Shown here piece after piece: positions 37,278-46,238 of a DNA stretch of 64,000 bases. Positions within the stretch are counted from its first letter, which is position 1, and every line of letters starts with the position of its first letter. Origin of the DNA: Acidisarcina polymorpha (GTDB lineage: Bacteria; Acidobacteriota; Terriglobia; Terriglobales; Acidobacteriaceae). The stretch is taken from NCBI RefSeq assembly GCF_003330725.1, contig NZ_CP030843.1:124001-188000 (forward strand), written 5' to 3'. The notes beneath the pieces are model-generated. The model saw nothing but the letters and a program-made list of their open reading frames with translations, was not told the DNA's origin and did no database searches. The translations under genes and the position numbers were made by a program.

Positions 37278-37694
37278 TTAGCTGCTCTCTGTCGTTTGGG
37301 GCGAGGTACGCCCTACTATGAAAACACCCAAGCAGATAACGCCTATTCCTACCCATCGCAGCGGAGAGACCTGCTCGCCGAGCAGGAAGTATCCGAGCAA
37401 CGCTACTACGCCATATGACAACGACGAGGCTGGTTGCACGAAACTGTAATCGGCCCACGAAAGCACAAGCATATAAGCCACAAAAAATATAATTAACAAC
37501 GAGATTCCGATCCAGATGTGGCCCGATTCAAGAATGTTCTTGCCAGCCTTGAGGAGCTCCGCTGGAGGCCAGATCGCTATACGCCCAATCTGCCTCATAC
37601 CCATTCCGAGATACACGTTTCCTAAAGGTGCCACGATCACTATTACTGCGATCATGAGATAGGTTTTTAGAAAAAGATGTTTTTTGCTAACCAT
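37278..37694 (-). CDS. EamA-domain small membrane transporter
   Basis: A 138-residue protein with four predicted helices and the EamA/DMT features SLSYGVVALLGYFLLGEQVS and WVGIGVICLGVFIVG. This single-repeat size matches SMR/ArnE-like members that act as dimers. NVYLGMGMRQIG recurs in a subgroup of short EamA proteins. Substrate unknown. Confidence 0.75.
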   Translation of the reverse strand: MVSKKHLFLKTYLMIAVIVIVAPLGNVYLGMGMRQIGRIAIWPPAELLKAGKNILESGHIWIGISLLIIFFVAYMLVLSWADYSFVQPASSLSYGVVALLGYFLLGEQVSPLRWVGIGVICLGVFIVGRTSPQTTESS

Positions 37695-37772
37695 TGAGCT
37701 TGCCCTCAGAACGCGTCTCTCATAAGCGTACTGGTTTTGGACTTTCGTCGAGTTGCGGTTGCGCCTTCGCGG

Positions 37773-37957
37773 TCAGGCTGCGAGGGCGATTGGTGAAGCG
37801 AGTGCTTGTTGCTCGAACTGTGCTGGGCTGAGGTAGCGCAACGTCGAGTGCATCCTCGATCGGTTGTACCAGAGCAGCCATTCGAGCATCGCGTCCTTGG
37901 CCTCCCTATTGTTGTTGAACTCCATGCCATGCAGCCGCTCAACCTTCCGCCAGACGC
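37773..37957 (-). pseudogene. IS3-family transposase C-terminal fragment
   Basis: The last about 60 residues of an IS3-type OrfB: KVERLHGMEF, AMLEWLLWYNRSRMHSTLRY and LSPAQFEQQ, with a TGA at 37775-37773. The HTH and DDE core are missing; homology breaks near 37957. Confidence 0.85.
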
Positions 37958-38150
37958 GCAGTCCGCAGCAGCCCCGGCCCAGGGAGCCATCAGATTCATC
38001 TCAAAATAGCCAGCAGTGTTCACAACTTTTGCCGCATTGTTGAAAGTCGATGCGTTACCCGCGCCGAAAACGGCCGCCGCCAGACTGCCGGGATCGAAGC
38101 CGCCGTTTATATTAGGCCCCTGAATCACTCCAATGCCGATGCCCTCACTG
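37958..38150 (-). pseudogene. Unidentified gene fragment fused to the IS3 tail
   Basis: A minus-strand frame (IGIGVIQGPNINGGFDPGSL, FNNAAKVVNTAGYFEMNLMA) has protein-like composition but no start, and ends where the IS3 fragment begins. I do not recognise the family; Gly/Asn/Ala content suggests a secreted protein. Confidence 0.35.
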
Positions 38151-38251
38151 TCTGGGGGGCCAACAATAATTTAAGGAAACACGAAAAAGAGGGACGCAGG
38201 GCGCATCCCTAGATCCTGCAGTGTGGGGCGAGCCTCGAAGATGGACTCGCG

Positions 38252-38690
38252 CTACCTGACTGATTCAAAATTCAGTAATAAGGTTGTACAACACCTGTTC
38301 CAGGTCACTCCATTGTTGAGCGACTCATTGGTGACCAGGGTCCGAATGTCATTGTGGTTCCCATCAGAAACCGGAGCGAATTCCACCCGCAAAGTACAGC
38401 TCTTGCCTGCGGCCACTCCCGCTAAGCAGGTGCTCGACGCAATCGTATAGCTGGGCCCGTTGATCGAGGGCGCAAGCGTCAGCGTGCCACCGCTAATGTT
38501 GGTGATCGTCAACGGAAGCGTCGAGCTGGTGGAATAAGCGATGCTCCCGAACTGCAGCGTCCTCGCCGAAAGCTTGCGCTGAGCCCGCATTGCCCACCGG
38601 GGTTGAAGCCGAAAACGCAAGGCCGGCCCCAGTGCAATGCAAACTGACGCGGGGCAAAGCGAGGGGAGGAAAATCCTTCATGGGTATTCC
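38252..38690 (-). pseudogene. Fragment of an ASH/choice-of-anchor repeat protein
   Basis: SLHCTGAGLAFSASTPVGNA in one frame and LPLTITNISGGTLTLAPSIN with CLAGVAAGKSCTLRVEFAPV in another are halves of an abnormal-spindle/Hydin-like (ASH) Ig-type repeat of large secreted bacterial proteins. There is a frame break near 38560 and no start. A remnant of a much larger gene. Confidence 0.65.
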
Positions 38691-38800
38691 TCGACGCCAG
38701 TAGGAGGCGAATTTGAGGGGGTCTACTCGAGCCCAGCGATAATACCCTTAAAAGCCCAACAACAACCAGTTGATTAAAGGGGCAAAGCGTTCCATGGACC

Positions 38801-39502
38801 ATTCAAGCCAACATCCGGCACGTCGCATATTACCGCATTAGCACCGACCGCCAAGGCGAAAGCGGATTAGGACTGGAAGCGCAGCACCACGCCGTTGCAC
38901 AGTTCACCGGCGGCGCTCCGCTGTTGGCCGAGTTCGAGGAAATCGAAAGCGGACGCCATCACCGGATCCAGCCCCAGCTCGCAGCCGCGATCGACGTTTG
39001 CCGAAAGCAACGTGCAACGCTCGTAATCGCAAAGCTCGATCGGCTGGTCCGCAACGTGCATTTCGTTCCGGCCTCATGGAAAGCAAGATTGATTTCGTGG
39101 CCGTGGACAATCCCCACGCTACGCGATTCACCGTCCATATTCTCACCGCTGTGGCCGAGAAGCAGACCGCGCAGATTTCGCAACGCACACGCGCAGCACT
39201 CCAACAGGTAAAGCGCGAGCTCGCGGAAAAAGGCCCAGCGCGTCAGCGTTCGCGGACGTGTATATACCCGATTGGGAACCCGCCCGGCTTCGACACCAGC
39301 AAAGCGCGAGCAAAACGGCAATCTTGTTCAACCAGCTCCACAAGTGATCGAGCTGATGCGCCAGTACCGGGCCGAAGGCAAGACCTACCGGGACATCGTC
39401 GCCCAGCTCGACGCCTTGCAGATACAGACGCCACGAGGTTGCAAGTGGCACCCGCAGACTATCCATGAAATTCTCAACCGATCACAGCAGGAGCAGACCT
39501 AA
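38801..39502 (+). pseudogene. Serine recombinase (resolvase family), frameshifted
   Basis: Resolvase-type catalytic domain: VAYYRISTDRQGESGLGLEA (catalytic Ser in R-I-S-T), LVIAKLDRLVRNV, then in another frame from about 39065 SKIDFVAVDNPHATRFTVHI, LTAVAEKQTAQISQRTRAAL and, in a third frame near 39240, the C-terminal HTH-like LMRQYRAEGKTYRDIVAQLD and GCKWHPQTIHEILNRS. No ATG fits the start. An inactive mobile-element or plasmid recombinase. Confidence 0.82.
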
Positions 39503-39530
39503 TGAACAACTATCTCCGCGCCGCGACATA

Positions 39531-39770
39531 GTGCAGCTTTCCATATGGCCGGAGCCGGTGAGGGGTGGGCCGAACGCTCTCCTGCGGTCCGCATTGTTCG
39601 CCGGCATCGCCAGCAAGAAGCGCAAGGTGCTGGGAACACAGGTCAGCCCAGTAAAAGCGCCGGAAGGGGTCGAGATCATCGCGCAGGCCGGATCACGGAT
39701 CAAATACGCCGGTGCAGCTAAACCAGTATGACGCCGCCGGGTCACATCCCCGAGGGCTTCGAGCTGGCGA
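39531..39770 (+). pseudogene. TrfA-like plasmid replication initiator remnant
   Basis: QLSIWPEPVRGGPNALLRSA, LFAGIASKKRKVL, VEIIAQAGSRIKYAG and, after a one-base shift near 39715, VQLNQYDA follow the order of the N-terminal winged-helix domain of TrfA-type initiators (W-P-x2-R-x3-N-x2-RSALF and I-x-YTG-x-QLNQ-D). The remaining about 150 residues are absent. It starts 28 bases after the recombinase remnant, suggesting that both came in with a plasmid. Confidence 0.65.
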
Positions 39771-40246
39771 CCTTAGTAAGTGATCGCTAACGGTAAGTTA
39801 GTGCTGACGGTTGGGATTGATTACGAACCTGCCCATTTTAATCAGGCGTGACCTTTCTACCGCTACCCGGACGGCGGTCCTTTACGATCTGAAGCAAAGG
39901 ATGGGGCATGTCTTTTCACTCCGGCAATCTCTTCCTTGCCGCACTTACTTCCAAATGTAGAGATCGGTTGCTCGCGTATTGCACTGCGCTACCGTTACCC
40001 ATGAGACGAAGCAAATCAGACACCTGCCTACGCCTATTTCTTCACCTCGAGAATGGCTTCCGTGGTTGCTTCGACGGATAGCGGCGCCAGGCCGCAGAGA
40101 TCCGCCGTCGACCTAGGTTTACTTAGAAAGCAACGGCAATTGTTTCAGTCATCAACATTCGCTTTGCTTTCGCACATACTGAGAAGAAAAAGGGCGAATT
40201 CGGCTTAGCTTACTCGAATTCGCCATCGTAGTCGGAAGGAGACCAC
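39771..40246. other. Non-coding stretch
   Basis: About 475 bases with no convincing frame. I looked for iterons or a replication origin because of the adjacent TrfA-like remnant and found no clear direct-repeat array. Confidence 0.5.
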
Positions 40247-40405
40247 ATGTTAACTCACACACCACTTGAAATCATTAGCGTCGACCGACTGAATGACACA
40301 GAACTCGTAATAGATTTTTCGGATGGTACCACAGCTGTCATTACAGCGGAAGAATTGGCTTCTTGTGCCCCGAACCGATGCAGCACAGACGGCGAGACAG
40401 AATAG
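40247..40405 (+). CDS. Small protein, 52 aa, hypothetical
   Basis: ATG 40247 with GGAAGGAG (40234-40241) upstream; the protein reads LEIISVDRLNDTELVIDFSD, GTTAVITAEELASC. The DGTTAVITAEEL block resembles short DUF2442-like folds that read residues off a beta hairpin. Strong SD and sensible composition support a real gene. Function unknown. Confidence 0.6.
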   Translation: MLTHTPLEIISVDRLNDTELVIDFSDGTTAVITAEELASCAPNRCSTDGETE

Positions 40406-40675
40406 CCCAACGCTTTAGTCCATTAGTAAGCTCGAGAGGTACTCATCGGACGCTTACAACAGATCAGAGGAGAGCTGCAATGACAAAATTGGAAGTTTTG
40501 TGCTTTTGATGCAGCCAGACTGGTGCTCAACGTTGTCATTTGGGGGTACTCGGCGTCGCGGTGTGGATGTTCTACCGTCTTGAAATGGCCGTTTAGTCAA
40601 ACCTTGTGGCCGCCTAGGATGGCTGACACGTCGAGGCACACGAAGGTGAAATTACCATAGACATCGTCAAGAGCC

Positions 40676-41182
40676 CTACCTTCGTAGGCCGAAGTTCGCG
40701 TCACAGTAGGCCTTGGATTCTGAGCAAGACAGCTCACGGGATTGAGAGGAAGCAACACGGAGGTAGCTGCCCAGGATGAGGTCGGAAATATCGCCCCAAT
40801 CCAAGGCAAAGCGATCCAAGCGAGCGCCAACCCAGCCTTTCAGCTCAGGGCTGGGAGGAGTGAACCACCGCGAGATGGCGTTCTCTATAGGTTGATGTCT
40901 CTCTCCAGATCGAACCCTGCAGCACACACCAATAACTCCATTACTCCGGTAATCGGAAATATAGTAGGCAAACACTCGTCCGTCGACGAAAAAGGCGGCA
41001 TGCTTCCCCGAGCTCTCCATCCGCACCCCCGGAAGTCTCAGGCAAATCTTCTGGAGTCTGGCTAGACGAAACGGTTGCAGGTCGGCATTTGTCAGACGGG
41101 TCTTTCTTTCCCCGCGCTCGTAGGTTCTTGTTCGTTCACATTCCTTAACATCATGTGTCGGGCCCCAGTCTTCAGAAGTCAT
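40676..41182 (-). CDS. MmcQ/YjbR-family protein
   Basis: A 168-residue protein whose core (LQKICLRLPGVRMESSGKHA, FFVDGRVFAYYIS, GWVGARLDRFALDWGDISDL) matches the CyaY-like DNA-binding MmcQ/YjbR family (about 110-120 residues). The first about 35 residues (ERTRTYERGERKTRLTNADL) may be an over-extended start. Such proteins are thought to bind DNA; no target is implied by the neighbours. Confidence 0.82.
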   Translation of the reverse strand: MTSEDWGPTHDVKECERTRTYERGERKTRLTNADLQPFRLARLQKICLRLPGVRMESSGKHAAFFVDGRVFAYYISDYRSNGVIGVCCRVRSGERHQPIENAISRWFTPPSPELKGWVGARLDRFALDWGDISDLILGSYLRVASSQSRELSCSESKAYCDANFGLRR

Positions 41183-41382
41183 ACGTCTCCTTTCAGCTGA
41201 TCCGCACGGTTAAATCGCAACATCTTTCCGAGTTACGGGACCTAGGGTCATTCAGATCTTCCAATTGCCGCACCCAATGTACATCGATTACTTCAAGAAG
41301 TGCATTCCCCTGAGTGACCTTTGTACGCTCAGATTCAGCTTGGGGATGGTCACTATTGGTCATACATTTCAGAAATTGCACA

Positions 41383-42072
41383 TTTTGATAGATATACTTT
41401 CCCGGCTGAGCTTATGTATTTAGTCGGGAAAGTCACTGAATCCTTCAAAAACCTGCTTCAACAGCTCCAATGAATTGTTAAGGAGGTCGCTGGACTGTAG
41501 CACCGCAATTCAGATTCGCAACCCGATGACCTTTAACTCGCCTCAAATAGTTGAGGAGGACCTTTGACCTTGCGCCTTAGCTGCCGCCGCGATCGCTTAG
41601 GGTCGTTCCGGGTTGAAGGGCACCGGACTACGGGACCTTGGGCGAATGAGATAAGGGCCAGATTGTCCTATGATGGTCATGCCTCCTCACATTTCGGAAC
41701 AAGCAACTCTCCCACCAGTTTTGATAATTGATGAGTTCTTTCAGCGCCTGCTTAACATATGCGAGCGCTTGGTCCCCCCTGCTCTGCCAGTAGACCATAT
41801 TTGTCAGACTTTGCAATGGGTTGGGCTGGAGGGAGGGCATCGACAAACGTCATGAGCTTAAAGCAGTGTGATGTGAAGCTGAGGCGTTGGGTACTAAGCG
41901 TTACCTCCGTATAGTGCTGATCACCTTCGTAATCGTATGGCACAAGAAATAATGCTACCTTTTCACTGGATGTAAATCCTCTTCTCTAGCGTATTGCTGA
42001 CGATTCAGCTAGCGGGCCGCGCCATCGGACCTCGCGCCTGAAACTGAACAGAGACATGCGGGAGATGATCCG
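41383..42072. other. Non-coding or unrecognised
   Basis: About 690 bases. Overlapping short minus-strand frames near 41630-41940 have no recognisable motifs, no SD and no supporting context. I call no gene. Confidence 0.45.
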
Positions 42073-42762
42073 ATGGAGGTTGAAATCGCAACCGCGCGAC
42101 CTGAACTGCCGCTTTCTGCCTTCCAGCCGAACGAGTGGGAGTCGGTACCCGCGTTCACCCCGATTCTGGCAGAGGACCCAAAGTTTCTTGCTCGCCTACC
42201 AGCCGCTCGCCTTACGAAAGCCGGCTCTCTGTTACTTGAACAAGGGTCTGCCATCAAGGCGATATACCTGTTGCAGTGTGGGCTCGTAAAACTCTCGCAT
42301 CTTACCCCCAAAGGATGTGAGGGGACGATCGGGTTAAGGTCTGCAGGATGGTATGTTGGCGCTGTCGCGTCTCTCTTGAGCGCTCGACCCGTCTACACGG
42401 TGCGAACCGTAACGGATTGTATGGCGGTTAGGATCCCAACCGCCCTGTTCTCGCGGCTACTCAGGGAATCCCCGGAGATGGCTCAACATCTTTTGGAAAT
42501 CCTTTGCATTGAAGTAGCTTCGCAAGCAAGCTTCCAGATCGAAATGGCGTGCTATTCAGCAGAAGAGCGTTTACACCACTTTATGAGCGAGCGGGAGAGG
42601 GTACTCCCCTTAGGAAAATCTCTTGCACCCCTCCCTATGCTTAAACAACTGGAGGTCGGTCAACTGCTTTCGATTACCCCCGAGTATCTCAATCGCTTGC
42701 TTCACAAGAGGAAATTGCTTAAAGCGCTTCGGCCGCAAAAGTCTTACGTCAAACTGGTTTAG
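42073..42762 (+). CDS. Crp/Fnr-family transcriptional regulator
   Basis: A 229-residue protein with a cyclic-nucleotide-binding-like domain (LLEQGSAIKAIYLLQCGLVKL, about residues 55-75) and a C-terminal winged helix (QLLSITPEYLNRLLHKRKLL). The Cys residues expected of an Fnr iron-sulfur cluster are absent from the N-terminus, so a ligand or redox input is not predictable. It precedes the coiled-coil protein gene at 42934 and may regulate it. Confidence 0.82.
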   Translation: MEVEIATARPELPLSAFQPNEWESVPAFTPILAEDPKFLARLPAARLTKAGSLLLEQGSAIKAIYLLQCGLVKLSHLTPKGCEGTIGLRSAGWYVGAVASLLSARPVYTVRTVTDCMAVRIPTALFSRLLRESPEMAQHLLEILCIEVASQASFQIEMACYSAEERLHHFMSERERVLPLGKSLAPLPMLKQLEVGQLLSITPEYLNRLLHKRKLLKALRPQKSYVKLV

Positions 42763-42933
42763 TTAAGAAGCCAAAGGAAATCGTCCAAAGGGTCAACGTC
42801 TGTGCTGCTTTCCGGAGGGATGAAAGATCGCTATCTATGGACCTCTTGTGCAATAAATCAATAAATCGATCGGCCACACATTCGCTGGGTTGACTTCGTT
42901 TGCAACAGTCCCACCGGAAGGATGTATTCATCT

Positions 42934-43290
42934 ATGAGTAGAATCGACGAGCTCAAGCAAGACGTGAGAATCCTGGAAGCCCAGTTCAAGTCTAAAATGG
43001 ACCAACTCTACGCTGCAGAGTCTGCTCTCTTTCACATCAAGACAGGAGACCTGCTGCAACTAGAAGAAGGAACCTACGGCCATTCCAAACGGACGGTGTA
43101 CATAGTGAGTAGGATCATTTTCTCCCTGCGCGGAGAATCGATTTTATTCGGCCATAAGCAATTGAAGGATAGAAGGTCATTCCATCACCGGGAGGTAAGA
43201 GTCTGTTTAGACTTCGAGGAGCCCACAGTGATTGGGCGTGTTGAGGACTGGCGCGGATTGTGTGCTAATACGGTTCTGAAGCGGCTCTAA
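42934..43290 (+). CDS. Coiled-coil protein of unknown function, paralog 1
   Basis: A 118-residue protein: an N-terminal helix of about 35 residues (MSRIDELKQDVRILEAQFKS, likely coiled coil) and a C-terminal beta-rich domain (FHIKTGDLLQLEEGTYGHSK, RTVYIVSRIIFSLRGESILF, GHKQLKDRRSFHHREVRVCL). The start at ATG 42934 is preferred over 42922 because paralog 2 (43961) begins at the equivalent residue. I know no named family. Two copies lie one after the other between Crp-type regulators. Confidence 0.65.
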   Translation: MSRIDELKQDVRILEAQFKSKMDQLYAAESALFHIKTGDLLQLEEGTYGHSKRTVYIVSRIIFSLRGESILFGHKQLKDRRSFHHREVRVCLDFEEPTVIGRVEDWRGLCANTVLKRL

Positions 43291-43787
43291 TTGTCGATTT
43301 CTGAAACAACAGCCGTACCAAGTGTGCCGGTTTGCAATATCTTCACTGATTCGTAAGGAAGGGGTCGAGCGGAGGACGCAGGGCAAGGAGCCACGAACGA
43401 AGAGTCGTGCTCAGAAATGACCTAACGGCGGATACCCCAATCTACTCTTCAAAGCACATCCAACGAGTTCGCAACCATATGCAGCGGAGCAAAAGACGGC
43501 GATAGAACCGCCTCGGAAAACGCTGCGCGTATCCCACTTTCCCTCCGCACGGCTGCGGCGGGGTTCTCTCTCAAAAGTAATCCGGCCACTTGTTGGAGGC
43601 CGTCGCTTGAGTTACATTAACTGCAAATCTGCCGGTAAATCCGGCACGAATCGAAACCCCGCAGGTCGAAATTTCCAACCTGCTGCGGCTCAGTTTCCCG
43701 GGGGGGGTAACATTTGCTGATATTTTTGCCGTTCACGAGCGGCTAGAGTTTGCTTACGTTTCTTAGGGCGAAAAGAATAGCACGTCA

Positions 43788-43803
43788 TGTTCAGTATTGA
43801 CCA
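43788..43803. promoter_or_regulatory. Operator-like palindrome, copy 1
   Basis: TGTTCAGTATTGACCA matches the perfect palindrome at 45036-45051 at 14 of 16 positions. It lies about 160 bases upstream of paralog 2. Possibly the site of one of the local Crp/Fnr-type regulators. Confidence 0.4.
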
Positions 43804-43833
43804 TACAAGCGTCCTAAGCCACGTGATAACTTC

Positions 43834-43857
43834 CCGGGTAGGTAGGTAGGTAGGTAG
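43834..43857. repeat. (GTAG)n tandem repeat
   Basis: About five tandem copies of the unit GTAG (GGGTAGGTAGGTAGGTAGG and on), an uncommon tetranucleotide run in the leader of paralog 2. Prone to slipped-strand length changes. Confidence 0.8.
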
Positions 43858-43960
43858 GCGGGCGACGCGTGACGATGTCGGAGTAGGCCACTCTGATATG
43901 CGAGATATCTCGTACGCCTCGCCGCGCCGGCCTGGCTACTCTTAGATCAAGGAGTCTTCC

Positions 43961-44403
43961 ATGGGCAAAATTGACAACATGAGGCAGGAAGTAAGGCTCA
44001 TAAAGGCGCAGCTCAAGTTGAAGATGGAGGAGCTCCACGCCGCACAATCTGCTGAATTTCGCCTAAAGGTCGGAGACCTCCTCATAAAAAGGAGGGCGAG
44101 TATGCAAATCCAACATGCAAGGTGTACATGATATCAAAGCTGGTTTTTCACACAAACCAAACACCCATAATGTACGGCAGACAGCGCTTGAAGGACGGGA
44201 TCTCGTTTCACTCGACGGAGACAGTTCTGTGTTTCCGCGCCGACGAGCTGCCGATGGCAATTGGCCATGTGGATCACTGGCAGAAACTCCTCCAAGTAAA
44301 GTCTAAGACTTACCGAGGTAGCTGGACCAAGCCTTCGGTCGTACGCTCCCCCTATCCGACATGCAAGCCCTTTCAACAGATGAGTAATTCAGCTCAGCAA
44401 TAA
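43961..44403 (+). pseudogene. Coiled-coil protein, paralog 2, split by a -1 frame change
   Basis: ATG 43961, with AAGGAG upstream, opens MGKIDNMRQEVRLIKAQLKL, the same helix as paralog 1. At 44086-44095 (ATA AAA AGG AGG) the matching sense moves to the -1 frame: EGEYANPTCKVYMISKLVFH, MYGRQRLKDGISFHSTETVL and ELPMAIGHVDHWQ align with paralog 1 to its end. The 0 frame stops at 44129-44131. The run of five A followed by tandem rare AGG codons is a slippage-prone site, so programmed frameshifting cannot be excluded, but a lost or gained A is simpler. Confidence 0.65.
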
Positions 44404-44532
44404 CAATACGCCACTGGGCTCCTCTAAGAGCCGCGAAGTGAGTGCAAACGTCGGAGACACTCATCGATATCACTGCTATTCGCCTTATGCTCAACCGGCG
44501 GACCCACTGACATAACACTTTTCAAACACCCT

Positions 44533-44808
44533 CTAAGAACGCGAAATGGCACCAAGGGACTTTGCCCGATGTATTGCCGCCTCGGATTCATCCCGCCTTT
44601 GTCCAGTAGAGAGGCTCTCTAAAAGTTTGCTCCAGATATCTGGTCGTGCAGAACCACGTTGAGCCAAGCCTTGTGGACGTAAATGGCGCTCCTTGTATTC
44701 GATATACCCCAGCTTGCGGAAGCGATTCATAAAAAGACCCACACGCGACCGGGTTGTCCCGACCATTATGACCCGACGCACTCTCGTGGGTAGTCGATAG
44801 TCACCCAT
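44533..44808 (-). pseudogene. Crp/Fnr C-terminal fragment
   Basis: MVGTTRSRVGLFMNRFRKLG (recognition helix) then GYIEYKER, and a tail that matches the 3' end of the gene at 45330 in DNA. The sensory domain is missing and an extra base near 44688 shifts the tail frame. One of three copies of this 3' end in the window. Confidence 0.75.
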
Positions 44809-45329
44809 TCGCGAGCTTGCGCCCGATACTTGCCTACGCGACTTTGGGCGCGCTTTGAAGGTGCCAGCTTAGACGCGAAATGCAGCAAAGATTTGCAGCA
44901 CTTAAATAGCATTTGCTAAGACGAGTGAACCAAGGAGTCTTCAAGCTTTGGGACGAAAGTTTCTGCGACCAAGTCTATACCGTGACCCTGGCATGTAAGG
45001 ACTGACCATTTGTACGTCCTTACCTCGCTGAAAGATGGTCAATATTGACCAGTCGGTTCGGATTCAACGCTTGAGGTGGTCTGCTAAAAGTGCTGTTCCG
45101 GTGAACAACCTTTTGACGTTCCTTAGCAGTTACTTGGTACCACAATTGCCGAAGCAAAAGCGCAGGACCTTAGGCCTCATAAAATGAGGTATTCCACGGA
45201 GAGACGTATACACAAACTTAAGAAATTACAGAGGCACTTAACTTCGAGGGCGGGGTTCAAACGCTACCTTTGTGTAAGTTGTGTCAACCAATAAGTAGCA
45301 CTCGCTGACAGGCCCCTAATCGGCAGGCG
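44809..45329. other. Intergenic with a hairpin and a perfect palindrome
   Basis: About 520 bases. GTAAGGAC (44995-45002) pairs with GTCCTTAC (45016-45023), and 13 bases later comes the palindrome at 45036-45051. No frame is convincing. Confidence 0.5.
45036..45051. promoter_or_regulatory. Perfect 16-base palindrome, operator-like
   Basis: TGGTCAATATTGACCA is fully self-complementary. The arms GGTCAA/TTGACC face inward, the reverse of an Fnr box. A 14/16 copy sits at 43788-43803 upstream of paralog 2. Inferred regulator site. Confidence 0.5.
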
Positions 45330-46103
45330 TTAAGAGCGCGAAATGGCACGTAAGGCTTTGCCCGGTGCCTTGCCGCCTCGGATTCGTCCCGGCCTTCGTC
45401 CAGAAGAGAGGCGTTCTGAAAGTTTGCTCCGGAAACCTGGTCGTGCAGAATCACGTTGAGCAAAGCCCCTGTGAACGTAAATGCGCTCCTCGTATTCGAC
45501 ATAGCCCAGCTTCCGGAAGCTATTCATGAAAAAACTCACGCGCGATCGGGTCGTCCCAATCATTTCGGCTAGATCTTGCTGCGTAATCCGGGGAATAAGT
45601 GTTTTCTCGTCGGCGACTTCTCCCGGCTGCCCGAACTCGGCCATCAACAACAGAACTCTTGCCAGACGCTTTTCACTGGAATTAAAAAGTTGGTCAACAA
45701 GGTCGGCTTGGGTTCGCATACTGCGGACCAGCAGAGACGCTATAAACAGATCGGAGAAGGTACGTTGCTCATGCAGAACGCGGATTATCTCCTTTCTTTC
45801 CATCTTGAGTGCGCTACACCCGGTGACAGCTGTCGCTGTCGCCAGATGCGGCCCGGCAGCCGCCGCAATGCATGCCTCTCCAATGAAGTCGCCGGCCGTG
45901 AAAACGGTGATCGTGGCTTCTTTTCCGGCTGCGGAAACAATCGTGAGCCTGGCCCGGCCCTTTTGAAGGTAAAAGACCGATTCGCAGCGACTTCCCTGCG
46001 AAAAGAAGACTTCGCCTTCCATCAAGCGCACAATCTTGTGGCCGAAAGCAGCGGTGGTGAGATAGGTTGCGGGGTCAAATGCAGTTTGGGTCGGATTCTT
46101 CAC
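45330..46103 (-). CDS. Crp/Fnr-family regulator with frameshifted tail
   Basis: A cNMP-binding-like domain (GEVFFSQGSRCESVFYLQKG, FTAGDFIGEACIAAA) is followed by the Crp winged helix (PRITQQDLAEMIGTTRSRVS, FFMNSFRKLGYVEYEERIYV). After HRG the frame differs from its relatives: the copy at 54965 reads ALLNLILQDQVSKTNFQNAS, and the same sense exists here one frame over. An extra C in the run at 45466-45469 explains it. The domain core is intact, so the protein may still work with an aberrant about 45-residue tail. Confidence 0.85.
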   Translation of the reverse strand: MKNPTQTAFDPATYLTTAAFGHKIVRLMEGEVFFSQGSRCESVFYLQKGRARLTIVSAAGKEATITVFTAGDFIGEACIAAAAGPHLATATAVTGCSALKMERKEIIRVLHEQRTFSDLFIASLLVRSMRTQADLVDQLFNSSEKRLARVLLLMAEFGQPGEVADEKTLIPRITQQDLAEMIGTTRSRVSFFMNSFRKLGYVEYEERIYVHRGFAQRDSARPGFRSKLSERLSSGRRPGRIRGGKAPGKALRAISRS

Positions 46104-46238
46104 GAATGCTCTTCCACACCGTCTCTCACGGTGTACACCGCAAGCTCAGACTATGTCGGGTAGCAAACAAAACTCTTTACAGCAGGTTGATAGGGATAAC
46201 ACTTTCGTAGCTGTGTTTGCCCGGCAAAAGGTCTGTCG

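Larger units (their letters stand above)
43291..43960. other. Intergenic with hairpins, a tetranucleotide repeat and a palindrome
   Basis: About 670 bases between the two paralogs with no convincing frame. It holds short inverted repeats (GCCGGTAAATCCGGC near 43630; GCAGGTCGAAATTTCCAACCTGC-like arms near 43665-43690), a run of GTAG units and an operator-like palindrome. It could be a structured leader or a decayed gene. Confidence 0.45.

Noticed and set aside
39771-40246. Plasmid origin with iterons beside the TrfA remnant
   Set aside because: No direct-repeat series is visible.
41193-41381. 62-codon minus-strand frame
   Set aside because: No SD, no motif, low-quality composition.
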